The position numbers and the translations under genes are program-made. The notes below the pieces were generated by a model. It was not told where the DNA came from and searched no databases. It saw only the letters and a list, made by a program, of their open reading frames with translations. Positions 54,705-64,000 of a stretch of 64,000 nt of DNA are shown here, one piece after another (the stretch's first letter is position 1; each line of letters starts with the position of its first letter). Location: the NCBI RefSeq assembly GCF_028714975.1, contig NZ_JAQTLH010000008.1:1-64000 (forward strand). Reading direction: 5' to 3'. Source of the stretch: Sulfurimonas sp. (GTDB taxonomy: Bacteria > Campylobacterota > Campylobacteria > Campylobacterales > Sulfurimonadaceae).

Positions 54705-55970
54705 TTAGTTTAATCTAGGATCCGCAATATAGCCATTAATTGCCGAAATAGCCGCAACTGCAGAGTTCGCCAAGTATACTTTTGAACTTCTTGAGCCCAT
54801 ACGACCTACAAAGTTACGGTTTGTTGTAGAGACTGCTACTTCGTTATCTCCCAAAATCCCCATATATCCGCCAAGACAAGCTCCGCAAGTAGGATTGCTC
54901 ACGACTCCGCCGGCGTCTACGATGATGTCGATGTAGCCGAGTTTGTTCGCCTCTCTTAGTATCATCTGCGTTCCCGGAGTTACAATAAGACGGACATCGG
55001 GATGAACTTTTTTACCCTTTAAAATCTCTGCCGCAACTTTAAGATCACTTAGTCTGCCGTTTGTGCAGCTTCCGATAAATGCCTGATCTATTTTGATTTT
55101 ATCACTTACTGCTTGAGTTATGCTGTGACCGTTTGAGGGTAAAAACGGGTATGCGATAACTGGTTCAAGATTTGCAACATCTATCTCTAAAACTTGTACA
55201 TAAGAAGCATCTGCATCAGAGTGATGAATTTTAGGCGTACGAGCTAAATTTTTATCCGACAAGAACGCTTCCGTAACATTGTCATAAGCTACGATTCCGC
55301 TTTTTGCTCCCGCTTCAATAGCCATGTTGCACATAGAAAATCTATCATCCATCGTAAGGTATTCAATCGTGCTTCCGGTAAACTCTAAAGTTCTGTAAAG
55401 TGCGCCGTCAACACCGATCATGCGTATAATCTCTAAGATAATATCTTTACCGGTTGTATATTTTCCCGGTTTTCCGCTAAGAACGACTTTGATAGATTCA
55501 GGAACTTTAAACCAGTTTCCGCCTGTTACCATCGCAAATGCCAAGTCTGTTGAGCCCATACCCGTAGAGAATGCTCCGAGTGCGCCGTGCGTACATGTGT
55601 GTGAGTCTGCACCGATGATAACATCTCCCGGAACTACAAGCCCTTTTTCAGGTAAAAGCGCATGTTCTATTCCCATGTCTTTTTCGTCAAAAAAGTTTTT
55701 TAAGTTGTGCTTTTTTGCAAAGTCACGGCTGATGCGTGCTTGATTTGCACTTGCTATATCTTTTGCAGGGATAAAGTGGTCAAGAACTATGGAAAATCCA
55801 TCAGGATTTGCCAGTTTCGTAGCACCGCTATCTTCAAAAGCTTTGATAGAGATAGGCGTAGTAATATCATTTCCGATAACCATGTCGATATCACAGCGGA
55901 TAATCTCCCCCGCATAAACAGGTTTGCCGACATGTTCGGAAAATATTTTTTCAGTTATAGTTTGTCTCAT
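54705..55970 (-). CDS. leuC: 3-isopropylmalate dehydratase large subunit
   Basis: Isomerises isopropylmalate in leucine synthesis with LeuD. 421 residues of the aconitase fold. Fe-S ligands are in FIGSCTNGRLSDL and NPTCGACLGGYMG, and GADSHTCTHGALGAFSTGMGSTD is the substrate loop. It is of the archaeal/Campylobacterota short LeuC type. leuD is not adjacent in this window. Confidence 0.92.
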   Translation of the reverse strand: MRQTITEKIFSEHVGKPVYAGEIIRCDIDMVIGNDITTPISIKAFEDSGATKLANPDGFSIVLDHFIPAKDIASANQARISRDFAKKHNLKNFFDEKDMGIEHALLPEKGLVVPGDVIIGADSHTCTHGALGAFSTGMGSTDLAFAMVTGGNWFKVPESIKVVLSGKPGKYTTGKDIILEIIRMIGVDGALYRTLEFTGSTIEYLTMDDRFSMCNMAIEAGAKSGIVAYDNVTEAFLSDKNLARTPKIHHSDADASYVQVLEIDVANLEPVIAYPFLPSNGHSITQAVSDKIKIDQAFIGSCTNGRLSDLKVAAEILKGKKVHPDVRLIVTPGTQMILREANKLGYIDIIVDAGGVVSNPTCGACLGGYMGILGDNEVAVSTTNRNFVGRMGSRSSKVYLANSAVAAISAINGYIADPRLN

Positions 55971-56028
55971 AATATATGATTCCTTAATTTTATTTCATAA
56001 AATGAAGGAAACCCTCCATTTATTTGTT

Positions 56029-56096
56029 AGTAAAAGGAATTTGTACCTTTTACTTCGCTAGCCGCACAGGCACTAAAGCTTGACACTTTCGTCTAA
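56029..56096 (-). repeat. Double-hairpin intergenic repeat, copy upstream of leuC
   Basis: Hairpin 2 is AGTAAAAGG/CCTTTTACT (56029-56054), with its own complementary stem sequence. The core is at 56055-56080, with CACAGG where other copies have CTATGG. Hairpin 1 is eroded (TTGAC...GTC). Minus orientation. Confidence 0.7.
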
Positions 56097-56215
56097 GATT
56101 TGTTTTATAATGATATCGGAAGTAATCCTGCCGTCTATCATTTTATTTTTGCGATTATACCATTTTCTATTTTAATCCAAAAAATGTTATATTTAAACAA
56201 AAAAAGAAGCCATAT

Positions 56216-56917
56216 ATGCCAAACAGTTACAAAAGAGTAGATGCTCACCTCTCAAATCTAGGATATTGCTCAAGGGGTGAAGCCAAAAACTTTTTAAAAA
56301 TGTTTAGGGTTTGCGTCGATGGTGTGAGGATTTTTGAAGTAACCAAAAAATTTTATCATAACGATATAACGGTAGACGATGAGCCGCTTGATGCAGAGAG
56401 TTTAGTAATCCTTATGAACAAACCAAGCGGAGTAATCTGCTCTCATAATGATGCAGGAGTGCTTATCTACTCGCTGCTTCCGATAAGATGGCAAAGAAGA
56501 AATCCAAAAATATCGACTATCGGCAGGCTGGATGCGGATACTACGGGGGCAATTTTACTAACTGATGACGGGGCGCTAAATCATAAACTCACAAGCCCGA
56601 AAAGTGATGTTGCAAAAGTGTATGAAGCTACTCTTGCCCAGCCGCTTAAGGGTGATGAGGCAGATATTTTTGCTAGCGGAGAACTTCTTTTAAACGGAGA
56701 AAAAAAACCGCTTCTTCCAGCAAAAATGGAGGTGCTAAATCCAACGCTTGTAAGGCTGAAGATTTGTGAGGGAAGATACCATCAGGTAAAGCGAATGTTT
56801 GCAGCGGTCGGGAACAGAGTAATCGCACTGCACAGAGTAAGCTTTGGAGATTTTAGTGCAGAAGAGCTAATGCCATCAGAATATAAAGTTATAAATCTTA
56901 CAAAAAATATCAAATAA
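56216..56917 (+). CDS. RsuA/RluB-family rRNA pseudouridine synthase
   Basis: 233 residues. An N-terminal S4 RNA-binding domain (RVDAHLSNLGYCSRGEAKNFL) is followed by the catalytic domain, with the nucleophile loop GRLDADTTGAILLTDDG and the closing CEGRYHQVKRMFAAVGNRVIALHR. RsuA (16S) is the best guess over RluB/RluE, but the target base cannot be told from sequence. Confidence 0.88.
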   Translation: MPNSYKRVDAHLSNLGYCSRGEAKNFLKMFRVCVDGVRIFEVTKKFYHNDITVDDEPLDAESLVILMNKPSGVICSHNDAGVLIYSLLPIRWQRRNPKISTIGRLDADTTGAILLTDDGALNHKLTSPKSDVAKVYEATLAQPLKGDEADIFASGELLLNGEKKPLLPAKMEVLNPTLVRLKICEGRYHQVKRMFAAVGNRVIALHRVSFGDFSAEELMPSEYKVINLTKNIK

Positions 56918-56927
56918 GATTTATAAT

Positions 56928-57431
56928 TTAAAGTTCATATTTCAAGGCTTTTTTCATATATTCTGTTGAGCAAAAAAACATTGCTGCAAAAATAGGATTG
57001 ATTTTTACATAATTTTCTTCAACTGTTTCAAAAATTTTAAAATTAAAGCCGCCATTACTTTCATTACCTTTCGTAATCACGGTAAATTCGACTGGTGCTA
57101 AAGTTTTTACCATATTTAAAATCTTTTTCTGTTTTTTTAAACTATCATTTTTTAGTAGATTAAAATCTTGATTTTCTGAACTTTTGTGAGAGCGGACAAT
57201 CTCCTCTAAAACATCAAATTTATCTTTAAAAACTATTTTATTCCATTTAATCGTAAGCTCTTTAGAATCGACTTTACATGCGCTATGTATGAGAGCATTC
57301 GGCTTTTTCTCTTTCATCGCTTCAATCAAGCCTAAAAGGAAGTTAGTGCCGCCGACTGCCTCTGCACACTTTTGCATCAAAAGATGTATTAATGCTTTCG
57401 TATCGTCATTTTGTTTGTTAAAATTACACAT
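56928..57431 (-). CDS. Hypothetical protein
   Basis: 167 residues, soluble, not recognised. The middle is lysine-rich (LKNDSLKKQKKILNMVK), and a Cys-containing C terminus (AAMFFCSTEYMKKALKYEL) follows. It is convergent with the pseudouridine synthase and divergent from nifS. No signal or membrane segment. Confidence 0.55.
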   Translation of the reverse strand: MCNFNKQNDDTKALIHLLMQKCAEAVGGTNFLLGLIEAMKEKKPNALIHSACKVDSKELTIKWNKIVFKDKFDVLEEIVRSHKSSENQDFNLLKNDSLKKQKKILNMVKTLAPVEFTVITKGNESNGGFNFKIFETVEENYVKINPIFAAMFFCSTEYMKKALKYEL

Positions 57432-57544
57432 GAATTATTCCTGCTTTTGTTATATTGATATAATTATAGCTTAAATAGTTCATAAGTACAGTTTCGTTTA
57501 AGCATATCGTAATAACAAACCTATTATCATATCAAGAACAAAAG

Positions 57545-57561
57545 AAGACAAAAATTGTCTT
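57545..57561. promoter_or_regulatory. Small inverted repeat upstream of nifS
   Basis: AAGACAA-AAA-TTGTCTT, 35 bases before the nifS ATG. It is a possible operator or 5' leader hairpin; no known regulator site is recognised. Confidence 0.3.
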
Positions 57562-57592
57562 AATTAAAAAATAACTCGATTTAATGAGGTAG

Positions 57593-58825
<1,233 letters not shown>

Positions 58826-58844
58826 CACCTATTTTATATAGTCC

Positions 58845-58911
58845 GCAAAAGGAAGTAATTTCTTTTGCTTCGCTAGCCGCTACGGCTACTAAAGCTAACT
58901 CCTTGCGGAGT
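58845..58911 (-). repeat. Double-hairpin intergenic repeat, copy between nifS and nifU
   Basis: Hairpin 2 is GCAAAAG/CTTTTGC (58845-58868). The core is CGCTAGCCGCTACGGCTACT and onward, and hairpin 1 is ACTCC-TTGC-GGAGT (58898-58911). A fourth pair of stem sequences that again stay complementary. Minus orientation inside a plus-strand operon. Confidence 0.8.
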
Positions 58912-58950
58912 AGAAATTTTAAATTTATGAAATAAATTAAAGGAAAAAAA

Positions 58951-59925
58951 ATGGCAAAGAATGACTTGCTAGGCGCTTCACTGTGGGATGCCTACTCAAA
59001 TAAAGTAACGACTCTGATGAACAACCCAAATCATCAAGGCGAGATTACGGAACAAGAAGCGGCAGAGCATGGAAACAGACTTATCGTTGCAGATTTCGGT
59101 GCTGAGAGCTGCGGCGATGCTGTTCGCCTTTACTGGGAAGTTGACCCAAAAACAGATATAATCGTAAACTCTAAGTTTAAGAGTTTTGGATGCGGAACGG
59201 CAATAGCAAGTTCAGACATAATGACTGAGTTGTGTATCGGCAAAACTGTTAAAGAGGCTGTAAAGATTACAAATATCGATGTTGAGTTTGCTCTTCGCGA
59301 TAGTCCTGAAATTCCGGCAGTTCCGCCTCAAAAGATGCACTGTTCGGTTATGGCTTATGATGTTATCAAAAAAGCGGCGGGACTTTATATGGGCGTTGAT
59401 TCTGAGAGTTTTGAAGATGAAATAATCGTTTGTGAGTGTGCAAGAGTTAGTTTAAAAACTCTTCAAGAGGTTATTAGACTAAATGACTTAACAACGATTG
59501 AACAGATAACAGACTATACAAAAGCCGGCGGTTTCTGTAAAAGCTGTATTAAACCGGGCGGACATGAAAAAAGGGAGTACTATCTAGTGGATATTTTAAG
59601 AGATACGCGTCGTGAAATGGATGAAGAGAAGATGAAAGCAGCAGCCGATGCAGGCTCAAAAGGCAGTTTTGAGTCGATGACTTTGGTACAGCAAATCAAA
59701 GCAATTGATGCCGTAATTGATGAGAATGTTCGTCAGTTTCTTATAATGGACGGCGGAAATATGGAAGTTATCGATGTAAAACCGACTGAAGAGTATGTTG
59801 ATGTCTATATCAGATATTTGGGTGCATGTAACGGATGTGCAAGTTCTGCAACGGGAACTCTTTACGCAATTGAAGCAACTCTAAAAGAGAAACTTTCTAA
59901 AAAAATCAGAGTATTGCCGATATAA
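58951..59925 (+). CDS. nifU: NifU Fe-S cluster assembly scaffold
   Basis: 324 residues with the full three-domain NifU layout. The IscU-like scaffold has Cys in SCGDAVRLYWEVD, GCGTAIASS and HCSVMAYD. The central 2Fe-2S domain has VCECARVS and GGFCKSCIKPGG. The C-terminal Nfu domain has YLGACNGCASSATGTL. It receives sulfur from NifS, encoded 143 bases upstream. The gap holds the dispersed repeat. Confidence 0.96.
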   Translation: MAKNDLLGASLWDAYSNKVTTLMNNPNHQGEITEQEAAEHGNRLIVADFGAESCGDAVRLYWEVDPKTDIIVNSKFKSFGCGTAIASSDIMTELCIGKTVKEAVKITNIDVEFALRDSPEIPAVPPQKMHCSVMAYDVIKKAAGLYMGVDSESFEDEIIVCECARVSLKTLQEVIRLNDLTTIEQITDYTKAGGFCKSCIKPGGHEKREYYLVDILRDTRREMDEEKMKAAADAGSKGSFESMTLVQQIKAIDAVIDENVRQFLIMDGGNMEVIDVKPTEEYVDVYIRYLGACNGCASSATGTLYAIEATLKEKLSKKIRVLPI

Positions 59926-59960
59926 GTTTAAAGCGATGGCGTAATTACTTATGTCATCGC

Positions 59961-59986
59961 GTCATTGCGAGCGAAGCGCGGCAATC
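59961..59986 (+). repeat. Dispersed GCAAT-type palindromic repeat, copy 2
   Basis: TCATTGCGAGCGAAGCGCGG is followed by CAATC. This is the opposite-orientation relative of 101-136, located between convergent nifU and murB. It is similar to intergenic repeats seen in many genera. Confidence 0.5.
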
Positions 59987-60002
59987 TAAGCTATAAAGCA
60001 GT

Positions 60003-60833
60003 TTATATTGTTTTGTACGGATTTAAAAGCGGTGAATTCTCACTCATATACCTCACATCTAAAACCGCGATTTCACACTCAAGCCAAATTTTAAACTTAT
60101 TATAAACTCTATTTTGAGCCTCTTTTATCAAAAAAATCGCATCATCAAAAGACCCGTTCTCTATATTTACCAAAAAGTTTGCATGCCCTTTGCTAAACTC
60201 CATTCCGCCGACTCTAAAACCTTTTAGTCCGACAGCTTCAATGAGCCTGCCTGCATAATCGCCTATTGGATTTTTAAAACAGCTTCCGGCACTTGGGGTA
60301 GATGGTTGATTTTGTCGCATAGCTTTAAACATTGTAAGTTTCTCTTTGTCAAACCCGTATGCAAGCTTAAAAGTGGCTTCTAAAATTGGACTCTTAATAT
60401 CTGTAAATCTATATCCATAGCTGATATCATTTTTTTGTAAATCACCGCTACATGTACTAATTGATATAAGATTATTAAATATTTCAAACTCTTTAAGCCC
60501 TGCATTCATAAAAACAAGACCGCCCAAAGTTCCGGGAAGATGAGATAAAAACTCAAAGTTAGCTATATTGTTTTTTTTACAAAATGAAGCGATTTTTCCC
60601 GACGGGGTTGAACCACCGATTTTTAGAACACTGTTTTGGATTTTTATATAATCATATTTTTTGCTAAGTTTTAAAAGCGGCGGAGGCTGTGTGCCGATTA
60701 GGATGTTGTTGCATGAGCCGATAATATAGTAATCCTCATAGTTTGCGTTGCAATCTTCAAGTATTGAGACGGTTAAATTTCCTCCAATTTTGATTGAAGA
60801 AAATTTTGAAAAATCTATACTTTTTTTATGCAT
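60003..60833 (-). CDS. murB: UDP-N-acetylenolpyruvoylglucosamine reductase
   Basis: Reduces the enolpyruvyl group to form UDP-MurNAc in peptidoglycan synthesis. 276 residues with FAD-domain SIKIGGNLTV, NFEFLSHLPGTLGGLVFMNAG and the catalytic loop PSAGSCFKNPIGDYAGRLIE. GFRVGGMEFSKGHANFLVN matches type II MurB. The length is on the short side, as in Campylobacter. Its ATG overlaps the fliQ stop. Confidence 0.94.
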   Translation of the reverse strand: MHKKSIDFSKFSSIKIGGNLTVSILEDCNANYEDYYIIGSCNNILIGTQPPPLLKLSKKYDYIKIQNSVLKIGGSTPSGKIASFCKKNNIANFEFLSHLPGTLGGLVFMNAGLKEFEIFNNLISISTCSGDLQKNDISYGYRFTDIKSPILEATFKLAYGFDKEKLTMFKAMRQNQPSTPSAGSCFKNPIGDYAGRLIEAVGLKGFRVGGMEFSKGHANFLVNIENGSFDDAIFLIKEAQNRVYNKFKIWLECEIAVLDVRYMSENSPLLNPYKTI

Positions 60834-61099
60834 TATTCTAGAAATGTCGGCATCATATTAAATATATTTGTTGCAAAATCTATAATTGTATTTAACATCC
60901 ACGGCATCGTTAAAATGATAACAACGACAACACCGATTATTTTAGGAATAAAGCTCAAAGTCATCTCATTTATCTGAGTTGTAGCTTGAAATATACTAAC
61001 GGCTAAACCTATAAACATACCCGTTAAAAGACCGGGCAGTGCTAATATTAGGGCGACTTTAAACGTTTCAATCCCTAAAGCTATGAGTTTTGCTTCCAT
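60833..61099 (-). CDS. fliQ: Flagellar export apparatus protein FliQ
   Basis: 88 residues, two membrane helices (VALILALPGLLTGMFIGLAVSIFQ and IIGVVVVIILTMPWML), with the family motif FQATTQINEMTLSFIPKI. Part of the type III export gate with FliP and FliR. Start and stop overlap the mqnD and murB genes by one base each, so the three form one operon. Confidence 0.95.
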   Translation of the reverse strand: MEAKLIALGIETFKVALILALPGLLTGMFIGLAVSIFQATTQINEMTLSFIPKIIGVVVVIILTMPWMLNTIIDFATNIFNMMPTFLE

Positions 61100-61962
61100 T
61101 ATGAGTTCCTAAGTTCTTTATACTCGGCAGGTATCATAAAATCTTCTACTTTTATAAGCGAATCATAAAAGCCGTGTTTATAGCCGATTTCAAAAAGTTT
61201 GTTTATTGCTTTATATTGAATTTCGCTTAAAGTTACGGAGTCGTCATTTGCATAAAGTTCAAGATATTTATCAAGCGTAGGCGCATCAATACGGACTAGA
61301 TTTCTCTCTAAGAGCATTTGCGATAACTTATTTTTATGCTCTCTTGCAATTCGCACCGCCTTTGTCAGCGTTGCTTCATACTCTATAGCTTTACTCAGCG
61401 GGATTGAGCGCATAATCGCCATACCGCCAAGAGGAAGAGGAAGATTATCTCCTGCTAACTCTTGCCATATATCCCACATTTCTCGTTCAACTTCAAGTTC
61501 GCTGTCGTAAGTTAAAATGCTCTCGTGAATTAAGACGCCGGCATCGACTCTACCGTTTAAAACCGCTTCTTCTATCTCCAAGAAATTCATATAAGTAACT
61601 CTTGCATCCGGATAAGCTATACGAAAAAGCATCGCATTTGTCGTATGTTCTCCGCTAAGAGCAACTTTGAAATTGCGCTTGAGCTTGACGCCTCTTTTTT
61701 TGATGATTTTGGGTCCGTAGCCGTCGCCGAAGCTCACTGCAGTACGAAGCAGGGCATAATCTTCTCTAATGTGCGGATATAGGGCAAAGCTTATCGCCAC
61801 TATTTCATAAACACAATCCAGCGCTTTTTGATTAAGAGTTTGGATATCTTCGGCGACATTATCAAACTTAACGCCGTTCATATCCACCCAGCCAAATTTT
61901 ATGGCATAGTACATAAATATATCATCGGCATCGGGAGAGTGAGCAATAAGTGTTTTTTTCAA
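61099..61962 (-). CDS. mqnD: 1,4-dihydroxy-6-naphthoate synthase (menaquinone, futalosine route)
   Basis: 287 residues, periplasmic-binding-protein-like fold. Signature IAHSPDADDIFMYYAIKFGW at the N terminus and DAGVLIHESILTYD in the middle mark MqnD rather than MqnA. It forms dihydroxynaphthoate from cyclic dehypoxanthine futalosine. Its presence agrees with menaquinone-based respiration in Campylobacterota. Divergent from recA. Confidence 0.88.
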   Translation of the reverse strand: MKKTLIAHSPDADDIFMYYAIKFGWVDMNGVKFDNVAEDIQTLNQKALDCVYEIVAISFALYPHIREDYALLRTAVSFGDGYGPKIIKKRGVKLKRNFKVALSGEHTTNAMLFRIAYPDARVTYMNFLEIEEAVLNGRVDAGVLIHESILTYDSELEVEREMWDIWQELAGDNLPLPLGGMAIMRSIPLSKAIEYEATLTKAVRIAREHKNKLSQMLLERNLVRIDAPTLDKYLELYANDDSVTLSEIQYKAINKLFEIGYKHGFYDSLIKVEDFMIPAEYKELRNS

Positions 61963-62056
61963 AATATCTGCCTATGTGAATAGAGATTAGGGTTTTTATA
62001 GATGCCCATTAAAATATAAACTAAATTTTAACCAAATAAGGATAAAATCACACTAA

Positions 62057-62079
62057 TTTATATGGAATTTCCATATAAA
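62057..62079. promoter_or_regulatory. 23-bp palindrome upstream of recA
   Basis: TTTATATGGAA-T-TTCCATATAAA is a perfect palindrome about one base centre. It is about 85 bases before the recA ATG and between divergent mqnD and recA, so it could serve either gene. Campylobacterota generally lack LexA, so this would not be a standard SOS box. Confidence 0.5.
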
Positions 62080-62126
62080 AAATATGTCAATTTGCAATAT
62101 TTTTGATAGGAAATAAAAAGTTGACA

Positions 62127-62132
62127 TATAAT
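62127..62132 (+). promoter_or_regulatory. Putative -10 box of recA
   Basis: TATAAT lies 31 bases before the recA start, with no clear -35 at normal spacing, as is common in this phylum. An AGAGAG site then precedes the ATG. Confidence 0.4.
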
Positions 62133-62163
62133 TAAGTCTAAAATTAATACAAGAGAGCCAAAA

Positions 62164-63204
62164 ATGGACGCGAATAAACAAAAATCATTAGACTTAGCTA
62201 TGAAACAAATTGACAAAGCATTCGGCAAGGGTGCTCTTATGAGACTCGGTGATAAAGAAATTGTACCTATCGAAGCAATTAGTACCGGTTCTCTTGGACT
62301 GGATTTAGCACTTGGCATCGGCGGAGTACCGCAAGGCAGGGTTATTGAGATATATGGACCTGAGAGTTCAGGTAAAACGACTTTAGCGCTCCAAATAACT
62401 GCGGAGTGTCAAAAAGCGGGCGGTGTATGTGCATTTATAGATGCCGAACATGCGCTTGATGTCGGATATGCTAAAAATCTCGGCGTAGATGTTAACAATC
62501 TGCTCGTATCTCAACCCGATTACGGCGAACAAGCTTTGGATATCGTTGAGACTATTGCAAGAAGCGGCGCGGTTGATTTGATAGTTATCGACTCGGTTGC
62601 GGCACTTACTCCTAAGTCTGAGATTGAGGGTGAAATGTCCGACCAAAACGTGGGTGTTCAAGCTCGCTTAATGTCAAAAGCGTTGCGTAAATTAACAGGT
62701 ATTTTACATAAAATGAACTGTACGGTTATTTTCATAAACCAAATTCGTATGAAAATCGGTATGATGGGTTATGGCTCTCCCGAGACGACTACAGGCGGAA
62801 ACGCGCTCAAATTTTATGCTTCCGTTCGCATAGATGTTAGACGAGTCGCATCACTAAAACAGGGTGAGAGTCAAATAGGTAATCGTGTCAAAGCAAAAGT
62901 CATAAAAAATAAAGTTGCACCTCCGTTTCGTCAAGCTGAATTTGATATAATGTTCGGTGAAGGTATCTCCAAAGAGGGTGAGCTTGTCGATTACGGCGTT
63001 AAGTTAGACATAATAGATAAAAGCGGTGCTTGGTTCTCTTATGAAGATATAAAACTTGGTCAAGGGCGTGAGAATGTCAAGGCTAAGTTTAAAGAAGATC
63101 CGAAATTGGCTAAAGAGATAGAAGAAAAAATTAAAACGGCTATGGGTATAAATAATCTTATGACCATGGATACCGATGAGATAGAAGAAGCGGTTGATGA
63201 CTAA
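62164..63204 (+). CDS. recA: RecA recombinase
   Basis: 346 residues. Walker [13 protein letters not shown] is at about 67, Walker [12 protein letters not shown] at about 140, and loops [22 protein letters not shown] and [33 protein letters not shown] (DNA-binding L1/L2 region) follow. It drives homologous recombination, including the integration of transforming DNA that comM assists. It is followed by eno. Confidence 0.97.
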   Translation: MDANKQKSLDLAMKQIDKAFGKGALMRLGDKEIVPIEAISTGSLGLDLALGIGGVPQGRVIEIYGPESSGKTTLALQITAECQKAGGVCAFIDAEHALDVGYAKNLGVDVNNLLVSQPDYGEQALDIVETIARSGAVDLIVIDSVAALTPKSEIEGEMSDQNVGVQARLMSKALRKLTGILHKMNCTVIFINQIRMKIGMMGYGSPETTTGGNALKFYASVRIDVRRVASLKQGESQIGNRVKAKVIKNKVAPPFRQAEFDIMFGEGISKEGELVDYGVKLDIIDKSGAWFSYEDIKLGQGRENVKAKFKEDPKLAKEIEEKIKTAMGINNLMTMDTDEIEEAVDD

Positions 63205-63245
63205 CCCTTTTAATTAAAAATAAAACAATACAAAGGTGATTAATA

Positions 63246-64000
63246 ATGTTCATAGATAATATAAGTGCAATTGAAGTAATGGATTCTCGCGGAAACCCTA
63301 CGGTAAAAGCGACGGTAGAGCTAAGTGACGGAACTAAAGAGAGTGCAATTGTGCCATCGGGTGCTAGTACCGGAAAACGAGAAGCACTAGAGCTTCGCGA
63401 CGGCGGCGGCAGATATATGGGTAAAGGCGTACTCAAGGCTGTAGAGAATGTAAACAGCCAAATTGCCGATGTTCTAATCGGTCTTTCACCGTTTAATCAA
63501 GCAGTGATTGATGCTACTATGAAAGAGCTAGACGGAACCGATAACTATGGGAACCTAGGGGCTAATGCCGTTTTAGGCGTATCTATGGCTGTTGCGCGTG
63601 CTGCAGCAAAAAGTTTAGGTGTCCCGCTTTATCGTTATTTAGGCGGTGCAAACGCTATGGTTATGCCGACGCCGATGCTTAATATTATTAATGGCGGTTC
63701 ACACGCCGATAACTCGGTTGATTTTCAAGAGTATATGATTATGCCGATTGGTTTTGAGGATTTCGCAACTTCGCTTCAAGCAAGTGCAGAGGTATATCAC
63801 AACCTAAAAGCTATCCTAAAAGCTAAAAAGCATAACACGGCACTCGGAGATGAGGGCGGTTTTGCACCGGATTTGAGCTCCAATGAAGAGCCTATTCAGA
63901 TTATTATGCAAGCAATTGAAAAAGCCGGATACAAAGCAGGTGAACAGATGGCAATCGCTCTTGATGTCGCTGCATCTGAGTTGGTAACTGAGGGCGGTTA
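63246..64000 (+). CDS. eno: Enolase, 5' part (runs off the window)
   Basis: The first 251 codons only. [42 protein letters not shown] and [22 protein letters not shown] are enolase signatures, with catalytic-site [10 protein letters not shown] and the metal-binding Asp in IALDVAASE near the end. Start ATG at 63246 with AAAGGTG upstream. It lies 41 bases after recA and is probably co-transcribed. Confidence 0.95.
   Translation, partial: MFIDNISAIEVMDSRGNPTVKATVELSDGTKESAIVPSGASTGKREALELRDGGGRYMGKGVLKAVENVNSQIADVLIGLSPFNQAVIDATMKELDGTDNYGNLGANAVLGVSMAVARAAAKSLGVPLYRYLGGANAMVMPTPMLNIINGGSHADNSVDFQEYMIMPIGFEDFATSLQASAEVYHNLKAILKAKKHNTALGDEGGFAPDLSSNEEPIQIIMQAIEKAGYKAGEQMAIALDVAASELVTEGG

Overview
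The window comes from a Campylobacterota (epsilonproteobacterial) chromosome, most like Sulfurimonas or a close relative. The basis is gene content and order, not a database search: coaE beside a speE-like gene, the tig-clpP-def cluster, NifS/NifU iron-sulfur assembly, futalosine-route menaquinone synthesis (mqnD), ccoG, cobalamin-dependent metH, and a murB-fliQ-mqnD run. Protein composition is rich in K, I and N, and DNA is AT-rich.

Left flank, 1-11859. Housekeeping genes: purM; speE-like-coaE-dapF; prfA and rpsT; glmM-lspA; tig-clpP-degenerate GGDEF-def; then the first 370 codons of comM (yifB family).

Mobile island, 11860-36342. A 24,483-bp Tn7-like transposon splits comM. It is bounded by a 5-bp target duplication, CAGAT (11855-11859 and 36343-36347). 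Removing the element plus one copy of the duplication restores a 502-codon comM frame. At the right end is a five-gene transposition block in the order tnsA-tnsB-tnsC-tniQ-tniE-like, all on the minus strand. This is the order of the tniCABDE module of the Tn6022/AbaR elements, which also use comM. A probable TnsE-like gene lies at the opposite end. I read a 21-bp repeat, probably the TnsB site, three times at the left end and four times at the right end.

Cargo includes a metallophosphoesterase fused to a STAND-like NTPase, two exported nucleases of different families (NUC1 and EndA/Dns), an ImmA-type metalloprotease cluster and several unknowns. It also has a complete LlaI/LlaJI-like restriction operon: HTH regulator, small ORF, two D12 adenine methyltransferases, McrB-like NTPase and LlaJI/McrC-like nuclease. 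An element that breaks the transformation helicase gene comM and also exports two DNases looks designed to block natural transformation, and so its own removal from the chromosome. This is an inference, with precedents in Campylobacter, Acinetobacter and Vibrio.

Right flank, 36348-64000. The comM 3' part, metH, ccoG, a giant DUF748/AsmA-like protein, a YeiH transporter, TPR-rnhA-rnc-aroC, a NIT-like exported protein, DUF493-moaC-mobA, an OmpA-family porin, leuC, a pseudouridine synthase, nifS/nifU, murB-fliQ-mqnD, recA and a truncated eno.

A second noteworthy feature lies outside the transposon. A dispersed intergenic repeat has a conserved core of about 28 nt flanked by two hairpins. The stem sequences differ between copies but stay complementary, which is the signature of a selected structure.
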